Origin: Cephalopachus bancanus
Taxonomy: Eukaryota > Chordata > Mammalia > Primates > Tarsiidae
Length of the DNA stretch: 64,000 bases
Assembly: GCA_027257055.1 (NCBI GenBank)
Contig: JAPVLO010000146.1
Coordinates: 1,612,001-1,676,000, forward strand
Direction of reading: 5' to 3'
The number at the start of each line of letters is the position of its first letter. Positions within the stretch are counted from its first letter, which is position 1. A program made the position numbers and the translations under genes. The notes beneath the pieces are model-generated. The model was not told the DNA's origin. It worked only from the letters and a program-made list of their open reading frames with translations, and ran no database searches. Below are positions 1 through 12,990 of this stretch, piece after piece.

Positions 1-234
1 TGAGGTACTACATTTAAATAAAATTAAAATGTGGTTCCTCAGTCATACTGACCACATTTCAAGTGTTCCTTGTCTATATGTGTCTAGTGATTACCTTACC
101 AGGCAGTGCAGAATTATATAACATTTCTATCATTCATAGAGAGTTCTGCACAGTATAGCTCTAGCTACTTAATTCCATTCATTAACACATATTGCCTTGG
201 ATTGTCATTATTTGTATGCTATCTTACCTCGCCT

Positions 235-360
235 ACTGAATAGAAGAATTATATAGCTGTAAATTATATGATCATGTGCTACGTATATTTGTTATCTCCC
301 ACAGTACCTTGCACCTGGTAAGTACTTAGTAAATAATGTAGTGAATGAATAAATGAACAA
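235..360 (+). repeat. L2 3'-end fragment
   Basis: Reads like the L2 tail: a 'tacttagtaaataatg' segment followed by 'gaatgaataaatgaa'. Old and diverged. Confidence 0.5.
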
Positions 361-584
361 GTACCTGGTTGGTTTCTATGTTCCTATTAATAGAACAGAA
401 AGAAGCTAGTAGAGCCGAAAGGGAACGTACTGATTAAATGACTATTTCCATTCTTGCAGGTACAAACATGTTTGAATATCATGCATTCTTTGTACTCCAC
501 CTAGAAGTTGGGTATATTTAGCTTCCTATAAATTAGGAACATATTTTTCTGTCATCAATTATAAATTAAACATGTATATGCAAT

Positions 585-1020
585 ATATTTCATTTAGGGC
601 GCCTAGTTGCAATCAGCAGAAATCAATTCTGGCTGGAGAATCTGGGCTAAAGTTTAGGAATGATGCCCAAAAGCATACTGCAAAGTTAGTCCTGCCAAAC
701 TACCAGTGCTGCTTGGCACAGTTATTGCAGCTTGCACCATTGTCAGGATTGATGGAGAATCACCGCATACTGCTGCAGGATCACTCCTGGAAATTCTGTA
801 TTCTGGCCACCACTCTCATTAGAATGGAAGCCTGTGGCATCTCTGCTTCTTTGCTTGGTAACTTCAGATTCAAAATTTGATGCAGTGCCTCAATCATGTG
901 CTTATGCCCTAAATGCAAAGCTGACTGGAAAAGTGACACCTATCATGTTAACTTCTACAATTGAAACATAGAATATTTTTCATACATAGGAAGAGGGCTC
1001 AAATGCTGGTGAGCCAAAAA
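585..1020. repeat. Possible ancient interspersed repeat, family not recognised
   Basis: A 102-codon open frame starts at 572, but the DNA reads like a diverged repeat rather than a gene: no splice signals, no known motif, and an old-LTR-like tail (agggctcaaatgctggtgag). I could not assign a family. Confidence 0.25.
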
Positions 1021-1630
1021 CTTTAACATATAACCACTTTGTAATATCAAGTAATTACCAGTAATTTAAAAACTGTTAAGTTTAGTATGATTAGATTTGC
1101 TATTTTAATTTTTTTTAAATAGTAGTGTGCTATTTGGTTATTTTCCTCTTTGTTCAATGAGCACAAGCAGATAGGAAAGAAAAAATCTAAAAGAAATCCA
1201 AGTTAAAAAATATGACTTTCTCAATTGTAATCTTTTTTGGAGACTTAGCCACTCAGATATTCATGCACACTTATTTTTGCATATAAAACATAATCCCTCC
1301 CCAAAAGGACAAACTTAAAATTTTACCCATTTACTGCATGCTGGTTGAAATCCAGGTTCTTTTGGTAATGTGCAGTCCTCTCTCACATCCAGATGTGGCT
1401 CTTTAATGTTATGGTGACCTATAAGCCTAATGACAAGCTGTCTGCCTCTAATATATTCAATGTAAATGGTATGATAGCAACAGGAATAAACAAAATAAAA
1501 ATTCCCATTTAGAAAGGGGAGAATAAGACACAAATAAATTATAACTAGGAATGATCAAGTCTCGCTTGGCAGGAGATTGACAGTTGAGTGTGTTCTTAGT
1601 TATTCATCTGGCAACCTAATTCTATTTTCT

Positions 1631-2127
1631 GGGAGGTATTTCTTTTTTTTATAATCAATATTTTTTATTATGATATTGTGGGGTACATTTAAGGGTTAGG
1701 TATACCACTATGCTTCATTCAGGCACCCTTGTTGATAAGAGGTGTCTCCCCGTCCCCAGACAGATATTTACTACCATTAACCCCATCTCTCTTCCCCTCC
1801 CCCCCCAATAGTTTCCCACCACTGTCAGTCATTTTCTTATAGTATTACGTTGGATGTTCAAGGTCCACTATATGAGTGAGAACATGTGATACTCAGATCT
1901 TTGTTTCTGTGAGAGGTCACTCAGTCTTATAGACTCTAGTTCCATCCAGGTTGCTGCGAAATTCATGATTTTGTTCTTTTTTATGACTGTATAGTATTCC
2001 ATAGTGTATATGTACCACATTTTTTAATCCAGTCCTCTTTTGATGGACAGCATGGTTACTTCCAGGTCCTTGCTATTGTGAACAATGCTGCGATAAACAT
2101 ACGTGTGCAGGTGGGAGGTATTTCTTT
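1631..2127 (-). mobile_element. 5'-truncated L1 (3' end), minus orientation, with target-site duplication
   Basis: Starts on the + strand with a T-rich run (the reverse of the poly(A) tail), then the reverse complement of an L1 3' UTR and ORF2 end. The reverse complement carries the end of ORF2 with the 'ggtacatatacac' type motif. A 15-bp direct repeat GGGAGGTATTTCTTT flanks it at 1631-1645 and 2113-2127, which fixes the insertion at 1646-2112. A typical target-primed, 5'-truncated copy. Confidence 0.9.
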
Positions 2128-2725
2128 ATAGTTTATTGTTCACGGCCACTAGGGTTTGCATTGGAGCAGTGGCTCCATGACTCTCATTGCCTGCTTCTTT
2201 CTGGTGCAGGTTTGGAAACTCCATTGTTGTCGTAGGGGCTCCACAGGGTTTTGTGAGTTGGGTTAGTAATTATTTTTTTCTATACCAGTCCTTCAAAAAG
2301 TCAGTAGGCTTACAGTCTGTTTGGTTTCAAACAGTTTCATGTGTGAGCAACTCCAGCCAAACACCTTATTAGCAAGCGTTTTCAGCCTTAAGATTCTGAT
2401 CTTTTCATTTCTAGCCTCTGTGCTCTGCCCACTTTGTTTGCTCTCAACAGTAGCCACCTTGATATCATCTGAAAAAGAGGGGTTTGGGTGGGAGGGCCAC
2501 CCCCTTAGTCCAGTTTAGTCAACAGTCTCTCTCCTTTTGCATGGCAAGGCCCCAGTTACTTATGCATAGTTTTCTTTCTGCAGCTTTAGGATAATGTCAC
2601 ATATCCTACTCATTTTTCAAATAAGAAGTTGTATAGCATTTTATAATCTCCAAAACTCTTTTAATAGTTTATAGTATCTGTTTCTTATTCATCACTATTT
2701 GTTAAACACCACTACATGTCATATA

Positions 2726-3423
2726 CTCTATGGCGGGAGTCCCCAACTCGCAGGGGAGCTAGAAACTGGGCCACACAGTAGGTGGTGAGCAGCAAGTGAG
2801 CAAGCAAAGCTTCATCTGTATTTACAGCCGCTCCCCATCTCTGGCATGACTGCCTGAACTCTACCTTCTCTGATCAGTGGCAGCATTAGATTTTCATAAA
2901 GAGCGAACCCTGTTGTCAATTATGCATGATGCGAGGGATCTAGATTGAGTGCTCCTTATGAGAATCGCATGCCTGATGATCTGAGGTGGTGATGCTAGCA
3001 CTAGGGAGCGGTTGCAAGTACAGATTAACATTAGCAGTGAGGTTTGACTGGGCAGAGACCATAATAAATCAATTGCTCACAGAGGCATATCAAAACCCTA
3101 TCAGTGAGTGGCAAATGAGTTGATGTACTTCAGTTGTATAGCTGCATCTGGTGGCAGGCTTTAATTCAGAATCTGACACTTATTTTAGTCCATACGTGGC
3201 CCACCCATTATTTTATTTACCACTTCTGTCCACGCCTCATTTTTTAATGGCGAGTTGTATAATTATATATTAAAATACAGTAATAATAAAGTACACAGTA
3301 AATATTATGCACTTGGATCATCCTGAAACCATTTCCCACACCCCCACCCCCAGGTGGTAGAAAAATTGTCTTTCATGAAATCAGTCCCTGATGCCAAAAA
3401 GATTGGAGACTGTTGCTGTATGG
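2726..3423 (+). mobile_element. MER1-type hAT-Charlie DNA transposon with 8-bp target duplication
   Basis: Both ends match the MER1A/MER1B pattern: 5' ggagtccccaac, internal 'agcttcatctgtatttacag' and 'gagggatctag', 3' gattggagactgttg. The element is 2734-3415 (682 bp). It is flanked by ctctatgg (2726-2733) and ctgtatgg (3416-3423), a 7/8 match, as expected for hAT. It is longer than the MER1A length I remember (about 530 bp); the extra sequence sits in the middle (about 2975-3200), so it may retain more of the autonomous Charlie parent. Confidence 0.85.
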
Positions 3424-3690
3424 TATAAGCTAAGTATGATCCAATGTATGCACATGGGAACTGTGAGCTTCAGAGAGAAAATTACCTGCCCAAAGTTTTC
3501 AAATGGTCAAATAGGAACTTGAACTAACAAAATGGCTTGTTTGCCCTACCATAAAATACTGCCTCAAAATAACTTGAGAATTATAAAGAGGTTGGTGGCA
3601 TATCACAACCATTCTTGAGAGAGAAACAAACACAGGTATTACTGGACTGATGCGTGACCGAGGACAGATCTAACAGTTTAAAAAAAAAGT

Positions 3691-3988
3691 GGCTGGGCTC
3701 GGTGGTTCAGCCTGTAATCCCAACACCTTGGGAGGCCGAGGCAAGTGGATTACCTAAGCCTGCAGGTTTGAGACCCACCCAGGCAACTTGGTGAGACCTC
3801 ATCTCAACAGTATATCAAAAAAAGTAGCTGGACGTGGTAGCGCGTGCCTGTAGTTCTGGCTACTTGGAAGGCTGAGACAGAAGGATCGCCGGAGCCCAGC
3901 AGGTCGAGGCTGTGGTAGCTGGGAGCGTGCAATTGCACTCCAGTCTGGGCGACAGAATGAGACCCCAACTCAAAAAAAAAAAAAAAAA
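3691..3988 (+). mobile_element. Alu, intermediate tier of the lineage-specific family
   Basis: Full-length dimer from ggctgggctcggtgg to a poly(A) of about 17. Carries the older 'gcaacttggtgagacctc' form and the right arm 'cccagcaggtcgaggctg'. No clean target duplication seen. Confidence 0.9.
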
Positions 3989-4126
3989 GCCAAAAAGACA
4001 GAGGATTGTGCAATTCTGTAAGTAGTTTAACTTTGGATCAATACTTGGTTATTTTCTAATGGGCTGTCATTTAATCCCCCTTAGTGTCATAATAGCAACA
4101 TCAGATAATAGGAGCAAGAAGACACC

Positions 4127-4144
4127 GAGAGAGAGAGAGAGAGA
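4127..4144 (+). repeat. (GA)n microsatellite
   Basis: Nine GA dinucleotides in a row. Confidence 0.9.
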
Positions 4145-4839
4145 CAGATACTGAAAGAATAACAATGACAGCTATAATTTCTTATATTTAAATATGTTAA
4201 GAATGCCAAAATTATTGATAAGCCTTACTTCTATGGGAAAAACAGAATGATCTTACTGCAAAAGAGTCATAAGCATGATTTTGTTTCTTGTTAAAATTAG
4301 TGTTAACAATTATGAGAACTCACAATGGGAAATGAGTGTCCTGGTCATCTTGCGTGGCTCCTCTATTTTTCAGATGCGAATCAAATCACACAGAAGTCAA
4401 AGTCTTTTTCAACTCTACATGGTGCCAAATCCACCATGTATTCAGTACTGTTTGACAGCTATGGCGTTACTTGATGGAATCTCCACTTTTTGGTGTGACT
4501 GGGTTTTAACTGACATGCTAAAACATTAAAATGTGCATATTTGGAGAGAGAGAAGGGAATATCTGTTTTTAACACCTTTTTTGCAATTTATATCATAAAT
4601 ATGTGTTGCCATCGTCATATTCATGAAGTCAGAATTTAGCAAAGAAACTGACATTTTCCCATTTTTCATGAGAGAACAAGAGAATATGAATGATCTGAAT
4701 CTCAGCACTATCCATAAAACAATGAATTTTATTTGGACAAGCAAGCAGAATGTGAGATGAGATTCAAGTCACAGATTATCCTGAAATTATAAATTAGTGT
4801 TCAAAATACGAAATGAAAGAAGCCAGTATGCTTTGAGAA

Positions 4840-4960
4840 ACAAGCATAGGCTTTGACATTGCCAAGACTTGAGTTCAAGTCTTATCTATATTGTTGGGCA
4901 GTTTCCTCAGACGGAAAGTGATGGTCAGAATAACCATCATACAATGCTGCCATGAGGACT
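4840..4960 (+). repeat. MIR fragment
   Basis: MIR core-like order: 'gacttgagttcaagtc' followed by 'gggcagtttcctcag'. Diverged. Confidence 0.55.
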
Positions 4961-5039
4961 AGAAACAGGTGGATTTTGTACCCAAAGTGTCTCCACATAG
5001 TTGTAAGTCAAGAAACTGTAGGTCTGTCTTGCCTCCCTT

Positions 5040-5690
5040 TGCTCTGCAATTAGTAATTGTTTTCCAACTTTTATTTTGAGATATTTTAAACATACAAAAA
5101 AGGAACAGTACGGTGAACATCCATTATATAGACTGATCAACTTTTTATTGACTTTATCTTCTTCTTTCTCTCTTTTCACTCACAGACACATACATTCACA
5201 TACATGCACACACTATTTTTGCTGAACATTTGAGAGTCAGCTAAGTTGCAGACGTCATAGTACTTAACTCCGAAGTACTTCAGCATACATCTCTTAACCT
5301 AAAAAAAAAAAGCATAAAAGTAACAAATAAGTTCTATCATGTAATATTGATTCCATATTGTATTTTCTGTTGTCTCCAAAAATATTTTTAACAGCTATTT
5401 GTTGTTGCTTTCTTCTTAATCCAGGATTCAGTCAAGGCTCATTTGCTGCATTTGGCTGTTATGTTTCACCTAAAACAGTACTTTTGCTTTTGTTTTTCAT
5501 GACATTAACTTTTGAAGAGTCCTGGTAAAACTGTCTTGTAGAATGTCCAACATTCTAGATTTGTCTGATTGTTTTTTCTATTCTGTATATTTCCTGTAAA
5601 CTGGACATTAGATTTAGAGATGTGATTAGATTCACGTTAAATGTCAGATGATGTAAACTTCATACATTCTGTCAGTAGGCATGGGATGTC
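5040..5690. repeat. Ancient L1M-type repeat
   Basis: Matches an old mammalian repeat consensus: 'ttccaacttttattttgag', 'aagttgcagacgtcatag', 'gtcttgtagaatgtccaac', 'atttcctgtaaactggac'. The same family occurs again around 12,340-12,990. The family name is from memory. Confidence 0.5.
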
Positions 5691-5777
5691 AAGATTTCTC
5701 ACCCCTAGGTAGGCTGTGTTTGAACACATGGTTAAGAGGTGACTGCCAGTTTCTCTTTATGGAAAATATACATTTAA

Positions 5778-6092
5778 AATTACTAAGGAGGACGAGGCTC
5801 AGTGGTTCAAACCTGTAATCCCAGCACTTTGGTAGGCCAAGGTGAGGGGATTGCCCGAGCCCATAGGTTTGAGAACAGCCTGGGCAACTTGGTGAGACCT
5901 CATCTCTACTATAAATCAAAAAAATTAGCCAGGTGTGGTAGTGTGCGCCAGTAGTTCTAGCTACTTGAATGACTGAGGTGGAAGGATCGCCCTGACCCCA
6001 GCAGGTCGATGGTGGAGTGGCCGTGTGCTTGCCACCACACTCCAGCCTGGGTGACAGAGTGAGATTCCAACTCAGAAAATAATTACTAAGGA
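5778..6092 (+). mobile_element. Alu, intermediate tier, with target-site duplication
   Basis: Element 5790-6080 flanked by the perfect 12-bp repeat aattactaagga (5778-5789 and 6081-6092). Has 'gcaacttggtgagacctc' and a 'gattccaactcag' end. Confidence 0.93.
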
Positions 6093-6387
6093 ATCTCTGA
6101 AGTGATACTTTGGCATCATGTTAACATCCTGTTCCCCAAAAACCTCTCATCTAATAATTTGCTGGCCCTTACCTGCGTCAATTATCATATTGGGAGTGGC
6201 TATTTTAATGTTTATCTGAAACATAATTAATATATATTTATTTATTGTCTTTTGAATAACCTAAAAATGTGTATTAACTCTGTTCCTTTACATTATTTCA
6301 TACAATGTGAATAAATGTGGTATTGATAACTTATTTTCTTACATGCATTTCCACATATGACATTTTCTATTTTTCTTTCTTTTTTTT

Positions 6388-6990
6388 ACAGTGGTGGAAC
6401 TGATGTTTATTCATTCATTTTTACTTTATTTTATTATAAAGATGTGGTGTACAAGTCAGGATTAGGTACATAAGTAAACTACATGCAAGTGAAGTTGGGG
6501 CCTCCCACTGGTCCTCACTCCCCCTGGTTTAGGATCAGGTACCCTGAGTGATGTGTCCTACTACTGCTGATCCCTTTCATGTAGTATGTGATAAATGTAC
6601 AGGGTCCTCTTAGTGAGAACATGTGATATTCAATTCTTTGTTTCTGTGATAGATCACTGAGTATGATGGACTCTAAATCCATCCAAGTTGCTGCACCGTC
6701 CATAATTTTGTCCCTCTTTATGGCCACATAATACTCCATCATGTATATATACCACATTTTTTTAAGCCAGTTCACTTTCGATGGGTAGCAGGGTTGGTTC
6801 CATGTTTTTGCTATTGTGAGTAGTGGTGCAATGTGTGTGCATGTATATGCAAGTATCTTTTTTTGTAGAATGATTTGAGTTCCTGTGGGTATATTCACAG
6901 GTGGGGAGTTGCTGAGTTGTATAGAAAGCCTGTTTCTAGTTCTTTTACAAATTGCCATACTGTTTTACATTCTGTTTTTCTATAGACAAA
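6388..6990 (-). mobile_element. L1 3' end with ORF2 C-terminal remnant, minus orientation
   Basis: The reverse complement encodes the end of L1 ORF2. A 147-codon frame on the minus strand (6515-6958) includes 'TWMDLESI' and 'KRDKIMD'-type residues, as in other L1 ORF2 C-termini. It is 5'-truncated and not a host gene. Confidence 0.85.
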
Positions 6991-7664
6991 TACTTTCAAC
7001 TTACGTGTTACTTTTACTAAAATTAAATGGTTTTATTAATGGGTATATAAATACTATTATGACATCAACTGCATGTTAATTTCACATATAAAGAGTGGAC
7101 TAAAAGTGGTTACAAATGTAAAAGAATATCAGGAATTCGAGATATTAAAAATTTATTTCCAAGAAGACCCCAAGGAGACATAATTTCTAAATGTAATATG
7201 TAATCCTGGATCAGAAAATGTAATTTAGGTAAGGACTCAGAAAGTCAAATAAAGTATGGATTTTAGTCAATAATCATGTATCAATATTAGTTTATTAATT
7301 TGTTACAAGCTTGCCATACCCAGGTAAGATATTAGTAATGGGGGAACTGGGTTTAGGGTATACTAGGATTCTCTGCACCATCTTTGTAATTTTTCACTAA
7401 ATCTAAAACTATTCTAAAATGAAATGTTCATTTCAAATTATTTTAATGGGTTTAAGATATGAATCTGAAGTTTAAGAATAGCTGAAATTTCTTTAAGCAT
7501 ACTTATAAAACAAAAGCTATGAAAATAGTTCTAAAATAGAATATCAGATTCAGAGGTTTTATAAGAGTGTTGAAAATAAAAGACTGTTGAAAATAAAAAA
7601 TTTAAAACCTTATTTATAGGAGAATGGACTACTGTCCTGTGGCTATTGTGTGTATATCTGTCAG

Positions 7665-7965
7665 AATAAATGAAGTTGTAATAACAAACTAAAAAAATCA
7701 ATGACTTAACACAAAAAAATGTATTTTTCATTCCTGCCACATGTCCACTGAGAGTCATATATGTGGCTGTATTCAGGGCCTTAGGCTGCTGGGGACACCT
7801 TTTGCTGTCTGCTTCCATGTATTGGAAGGAGGACATGATAGGTCACACACCAGTTGTTAAATCTTCTGCCCCAAAGTTACACGGCCTAGTTTTGTTCACA
7901 TATCATTGGCCAAGCAAGTCACATGACCACACCTAACTTCAGACATGAGGGGAAAGTGATTATAT
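7665..7965 (-). repeat. Old LTR-like repeat (MaLR/ERVL class, family uncertain)
   Basis: Contains the recurring motifs of an old mammalian LTR: 'caatgacttaaca', 'ccacatgtccactgagagtc', 'catatcattggccaagca', 'agtcacatgaccac'. A second copy of a similar repeat lies at 40,345-40,620. Confidence 0.4.
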
Positions 7966-9107
7966 TTGAACATCCTCAGTGTCCACTATAATTATGACCT
8001 CTGCTTGTAGCTCACTGTACTGCAGCCATTAGCTACATAACTTTCATAATAATTGAGACAAAGTTGTTGTAGCAAATGGATTTGTGTTAAACTCTGAAAT
8101 AATTTTGAGAGTCACCTGTTAATTTCTGTTCATTTCAATTTTATTTTAATTGCTAATGCAGATTCTGGATTAGCCCAAAAGAAATTCAGATAGTTGTCTT
8201 TATTTTGCTTAGACTTTCAGAGGTTTAAATTGTATTTATTACAGTAAGAAGACCTGACAAACATAAACACGGGAGCTTTTATATGCATTTATAGTCATTT
8301 TCTCATGACAGTGTCCCCTATACTGAGGTCTTGCAGGACCAAATAGGCAAATTAACCAACCACTTTCATGTCTTAATATAAAATTTGCTGAGGGGAAGTT
8401 ATATCAGGGTTTGTGAAGGTGTTGGAGTCAGTTTTATACTTAAAGTTTTGAGGAATTAAAGGAGCAAAAGGGAAGGGAGTTGAATTACAATTTGAAATTG
8501 CTCATTGTGTTTAAAGATGAAAAAGTCTTCCACCAATGACAAACTAGTTGCTCAGGACTCTGCTTTTTTCATTGCTGCAGTAAAGGTGTACATAAACGTC
8601 ATTGTTGCACTGGATCCCCAAAGTTGCTCCCAAAAAAATCCATGAGTCAATAATTGTAGACATTCTCATTTAAATGCTTTTTAATATTCTTTAAATCTAA
8701 TACAAATGGCTTATCTACATTTACTCACTCTGAAAAATGATAACTTTGAATAAAATGCAAAACTAGCAACTTACTAACTTAAAGCACATAAATAATGGTC
8801 TAAACTAAAAATTAAAGTCAGTTTTCAGAATGTGCCAACCAATCTTTAACCTGGTTCCATAAATCATTTTCCATATTGACATCGAGACAATCCTGAATCC
8901 AAAGTAAGACTGTCTGCAATAGATGAGACCTTCCAGGTGGGAGCAAGCAAGAATGGGTTCTGCGGATCCACGATTTGAAAGTAGGTCACCATGGCATTGA
9001 GTTTGGCATTGCATTGTGAACCCTGCCTTGGCCAGGTTCAAGAGAGTTTCAAGTCAGTAGGCGAGAGGATCTTTTGATTTTTGTTAAAATCTGACCCTTT
9101 GGTCTTT

Positions 9108-9427
9108 TGTTTAATCAAGTTTATTTATTTATTTTTTTGAGTTGGAGTCTCACTCTGTCGCCCAGACTGGAGTGCAGTGGCCGCTCCTGGCCACCGCAGC
9201 CACGATCTGCTGGGCTCCGGCGATCCTTCTGCCTCAGCCTTCCAAGTAGCCGGAATTACAGGCATGCGCTACCACACCCGGCTGATTTTTTTTATTTATT
9301 GTAGAGATGAGGTCTCGCTGCCCAGGCAGGTCTCGAACCCGCGGGCTCAGGCAATCCACTCACCTCAGCCTCCCAATGACGCGGGATTACAGGCTGAGCC
9401 ACCAAGTCCGGCTGTTTAATCAAGTTT
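9108..9427 (-). mobile_element. Young-tier lineage-specific Alu with 15-bp target duplication
   Basis: Element 9123-9412 flanked by the perfect repeat tgtttaatcaagttt (9108-9122, 9413-9427). It is CpG-rich. On + it reads 'ggtctcgctgcccaggc' where older copies read 'gtctcgccaagttgccc', i.e. the 5-nt deletion that marks the young tier. It lies antisense in the RIMS2 intron, so its T-tract precedes pseudo-acceptor-like sequence. Confidence 0.95.
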
Positions 9428-9767
9428 CTTGATTGGCTTTCTTTAAGTACGGAGGGTGCCAAACAAATGAGTCATAAGACCAATCAGAGCACAGTAACAA
9501 GAGCAGCTCCTGTGTTCTGTTTTCTGCCAGTCGTGTTTTACAACTCAAAAACTGGACTTTTACCTGCAGGCATCTTCTCCAAAAGATCTTAAAATACCTA
9601 ATACTAGCTTGAGTGGTTTAAGGGCTCAACAGAAATGCAATCTGGGCCTTAGTTCTGTGGTTTGAGGCTTGAGTATTTTTTAACATCTCAATAAGCACAC
9701 ATATGTTTATGCATGTATATATGTTATACATGTTTGTGTGTATGTACTTTTAAAAAAATACACTTTT

Positions 9768-10040
9768 GGCTGGACTCAGTGGCCCAACCTGTAATCCCAG
9801 CGCTTTGGGAGGCTGAGGCAAGTGGATTGCCTGAACCCCGGTGGCAACCTGGTGAGACCTCATCTCTATAATAAATCAAAAATTAGTCGGGCATGGTAGC
9901 GTGCACCTGTAGTTCCGGCTACTTGAAAGGCTAAGGCGAAAGGATCACTGGAGCACAGCATGTTGACACTGGGGTGGCCATGAGCATGCCACTGCACTCC
10001 AGTCTGAGCAATGGAGTGAGACTCCAACTCTAAAAAAAAA
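9768..10040 (+). mobile_element. Alu with an internal deletion
   Basis: Starts ggctggactcagtgg and ends gactccaactc plus a short A tract. The left arm lost about 25 bases between 'cctgaacccc' and 'ggcaacctggtgag'. Older tier. Confidence 0.85.
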
Positions 10041-10154
10041 TCTTTTCTATCTTGACTAAGTTTTTATAAGCTTGGTGGTCATAATAGGATATTTTCACAA
10101 GTCTCCCCGTTTAAAAAAATTACCCAAAAAGGAATAAAACTTTAGTTTGTTTTC

Positions 10155-10709
10155 CATTGTAGTATAACAATGATCACAACTTAGCAGCTGAAAACAACAC
10201 CCATTTATTAGTTCACAGTTCTGTAGGTCACCTGTCTGGCACAGTATGACCAGGTTTTCCCTTTAGGCTATCACATGGTTGAAATCAAAATGTTACTTGG
10301 ACTGAGTTCTTGTCTAGAAGATCTGAAGAAGAAATCTGCTGCCAAGGCCATTCCAACTCTTTGTAGTTGTCAACCTAAAGTCCCCATTTTCTTGCTGCTT
10401 GTCATCATCAAAGCATCACTCTCAGCAGCTGGAGGCTGCTCTCAGTTCCTTTCCACATGTCCCTCCCTCTTAAGGCAGGAAGAGGTACATGGAATTTTTA
10501 TTGTATTTCAAGACTTCCTGATTTCCTCTTCTGGAACCAGTCAGAGAAAGCACTCTGCTTTGTAAGGGTTCATATATGGTTAAGTTAGGTGGACTCAGAT
10601 AATCTTATCTTTAGGTCAACTGATTAGTAACCTTAATTACATCTGCAGAATCCCTTCTGCCAGGTAAAGTAATATAATCATGGGAGTCATCTTAGAATTC
10701 TGCCCAACA
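10155..10709 (-). mobile_element. MaLR (MLT1-like) LTR, old
   Basis: Opens 'tagtataacaatgatcaca', followed by 'catttattagttcacagttc', and ends with 'gtcatcttagaattctgcc' then 'caaca'. The layout is an MLT-type LTR in reverse. Exact subfamily not resolved. Confidence 0.5.
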
Positions 10710-11264
10710 TACTTAATTTTATACAGACCTTCACTGCTATAAAAATTCGGTTTTTAGTTTGAATAACATGACAGATCATTTAGAACAATAAATGTGAATT
10801 GCCATGAATTATATCTAGGTTAAATAACTTTAATTGTAAATGGAACTAAAGATTTTGTGGTGCTGAAAAATGAATTATTTCTAAAATAAGTCATAGATGT
10901 ATTAGATAATAGAACATTTAAAAATACACTTTTTTTCTCCTACATTATCTAGGGAAAAAATGACATGTTTTAAAGGACTATTATAAGTGCTCAGTATATT
11001 AGCTAGAAGTCTTTGATTCTATCAGATGACAGTGAGTAGCATGTCTCCTCAATGTATGCTATTAATTATGGTCTTGGTCATATACTAATGACAGAAATTC
11101 ATAGGTTTTAGTGAGCTAAAATATATCAGAGATAATCTTTCTTCCTCCTTCATCTTTTTTTATAAATGAGCAGCCAAAGACTCAGGGGATAGGACTCAGA
11201 GAGAACCACAAAGTCCTCTAGTTTGTGTTAGAGACTGACCTAGAATACATGTTTTCTGATTATC

Positions 11265-11545
11265 TGGTAATAATAATAACAGTAATAACAATAACATTAA
11301 CTATTAATTGAAGATTTTCTATGTATCAGACACTCTTCTAAGCATTTTAAATTTATTTTTCTTAACTATTACAAAAATCCCACGGTCAGTATTCTTATTA
11401 TCATTGTCATTTCAGTTTGAGAAAGCTGAGTCACAGAGCGAGTATGTCATTTGCTCGATGTCACCCAGCTTGTAAATGGTAGAATGAGAATTTAAGGAGA
11501 AGCAGTTCAAACTGCCTCCAGGGCCTGACCTCTTCACTGTGCTCT
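11265..11545 (-). repeat. MIR, nearly full length, reverse orientation
   Basis: Order of motifs on +: 'ctattaattgaag', 'gacactcttctaagcattt', 'gagaaagctgagtcacag', 'tcacccagcttgtaaatgg', then the 5' region. This is the reverse complement of MIR. Confidence 0.75.
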
Positions 11546-11649
11546 GCAGTTCTTACCCTACAAAGCTGCTTCTAACAGGGTCTTCCATATGCATTTCCAG
11601 AGTTAGTGTAGTATAGTCTCAACCTACCCATACAAGTATATTCTGACAA

Positions 11650-11820
11650 CAAAGTAGTGAATAGCAGAAAATTTGGAGTCTGGGAACTGTGTACAAATCC
11701 CGGTTGTGTCTCTTACCATGTGGTTTCAGTGAATTGTGTAATCTACCGGGCCTTTGGATGCTATATCTGTAAAACAGGGATTTTGAGAGTTATTATGAAG
11801 AGCATATATGTAAAAAACAA
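11650..11820 (+). repeat. MIR fragment
   Basis: Reads 'tggagtctgggaactgtg', 'caaatcccggttgtg', then 'tctgtaaaacagggat', in MIR order. Confidence 0.6.
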
Positions 11821-12339
11821 CCTGCAAAACAAAAGGATTACATGCTCACTGTATTGTCACTGTTTGACAAATGGCGCTGTTCCTCATCATCCCATAGTAG
11901 CAGATTTTCAAGTCATGTTAGCTATGATGGAGTCAGAACTTAAATTTTTTTTTAAAAAAGTTGATCTTTGACATTGCAAAGGGTATGTTCTGAGATTTTT
12001 AGGAATCTCATTTCCTTTGCAAGTCATATGTTTCCTGTACATATCTTCATTCTTCACTGAAATTGTGTGTCTCATTTGATGATAATTTTTCACAAGGGCA
12101 TTGTTCATTGGAAGTGAACATTTCAGCTACATGGAGAAACAGGAATTCAGCCCTTGGCCTGACTCTTTCACACCAGCCAGCACCTTCCATAATTTCAATT
12201 CACACTTGGACAAAATTGTATTACTTTTTAATATAGTTATTTGAGGTTCACTTTTAAATAAAATCATAAATATTAAATTCATGAATACCAAAATCCACTC
12301 TGCATCCTCATCTATTTTCTTCTTAATATTCTCCATTTT

Positions 12340-12766
12340 TTTTTTACATATGTGTTGTTTGTTTTGCCAAATCATTTAAAAGTAAATTGCAAGCAGTGTA
12401 ACATTTCAGGTTTAAGTACTTTAGCATGTATCTCCTAATGATAAGGAAGTTCTAATACATGCTATTATTTGCCTTAAAAAAATAACAATTTCCTGATCCC
12501 ATCTAATATTTAATCCATATTCAATTTTATTCCTACTTGTCTTAAAATTACTTTTATACGTTTTGTTTCTGGAGTTTCTCGTTTTGCTTTGCTTTCCCAG
12601 GCAAGAAGCCAGAGTATACTCATAGGATCTGATGGTTACAGCTCTTTGATGTCTTTTAATCTGGAAGAGTTCCTTCACCTTGTTTGTTTGTGTTCATAAT
12701 GTGAACTTTTTAAAAAGAGATTAAGCTAATTTTCTTCAATAATATCTCATGTCCTGTATTTGTCTG

Positions 12767-12824
<58 letters not shown>

Positions 12825-12990
12825 TCTTGTTTTTGTTTTTGTCTACTCTGTTTTTGAAACCTGGAAGTTGGTTCCAAAGACTTGAATAGAAACTGGTGGT
12901 ATATTTTTGTCTAGAACAACTGATAAGTGCTACTGTGTATTTTACATCAAGAAGTACATATGATTGGCCCACTGTTAGTGTTTCTGATGT
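12340..12990. repeat. Ancient L1M-type repeat, second copy of the 5040 family
   Basis: Shares 'aaagtaaattgcaag', 'actttagcatgtatctcct', 'gttacagctctttgatg' and 'gtcttttaatctggaagag' with the family seen at 5040. A compound microsatellite interrupts it. Confidence 0.45.
12768..12824 (+). repeat. Compound (TG)n(GA)n microsatellite
   Basis: About 19 TG units run straight into about 10 GA units. A similar TG-to-AG compound array is found at 46,214. Confidence 0.97.

Noticed and set aside
572..880. 102-codon plus-strand frame near the window start
   Set aside because: No motif, no splice signals, and the sequence reads like an old interspersed repeat.
6515..6958. 147-codon minus-strand frame
   Set aside because: It is the C-terminal part of L1 ORF2 in a truncated L1, not a host gene.
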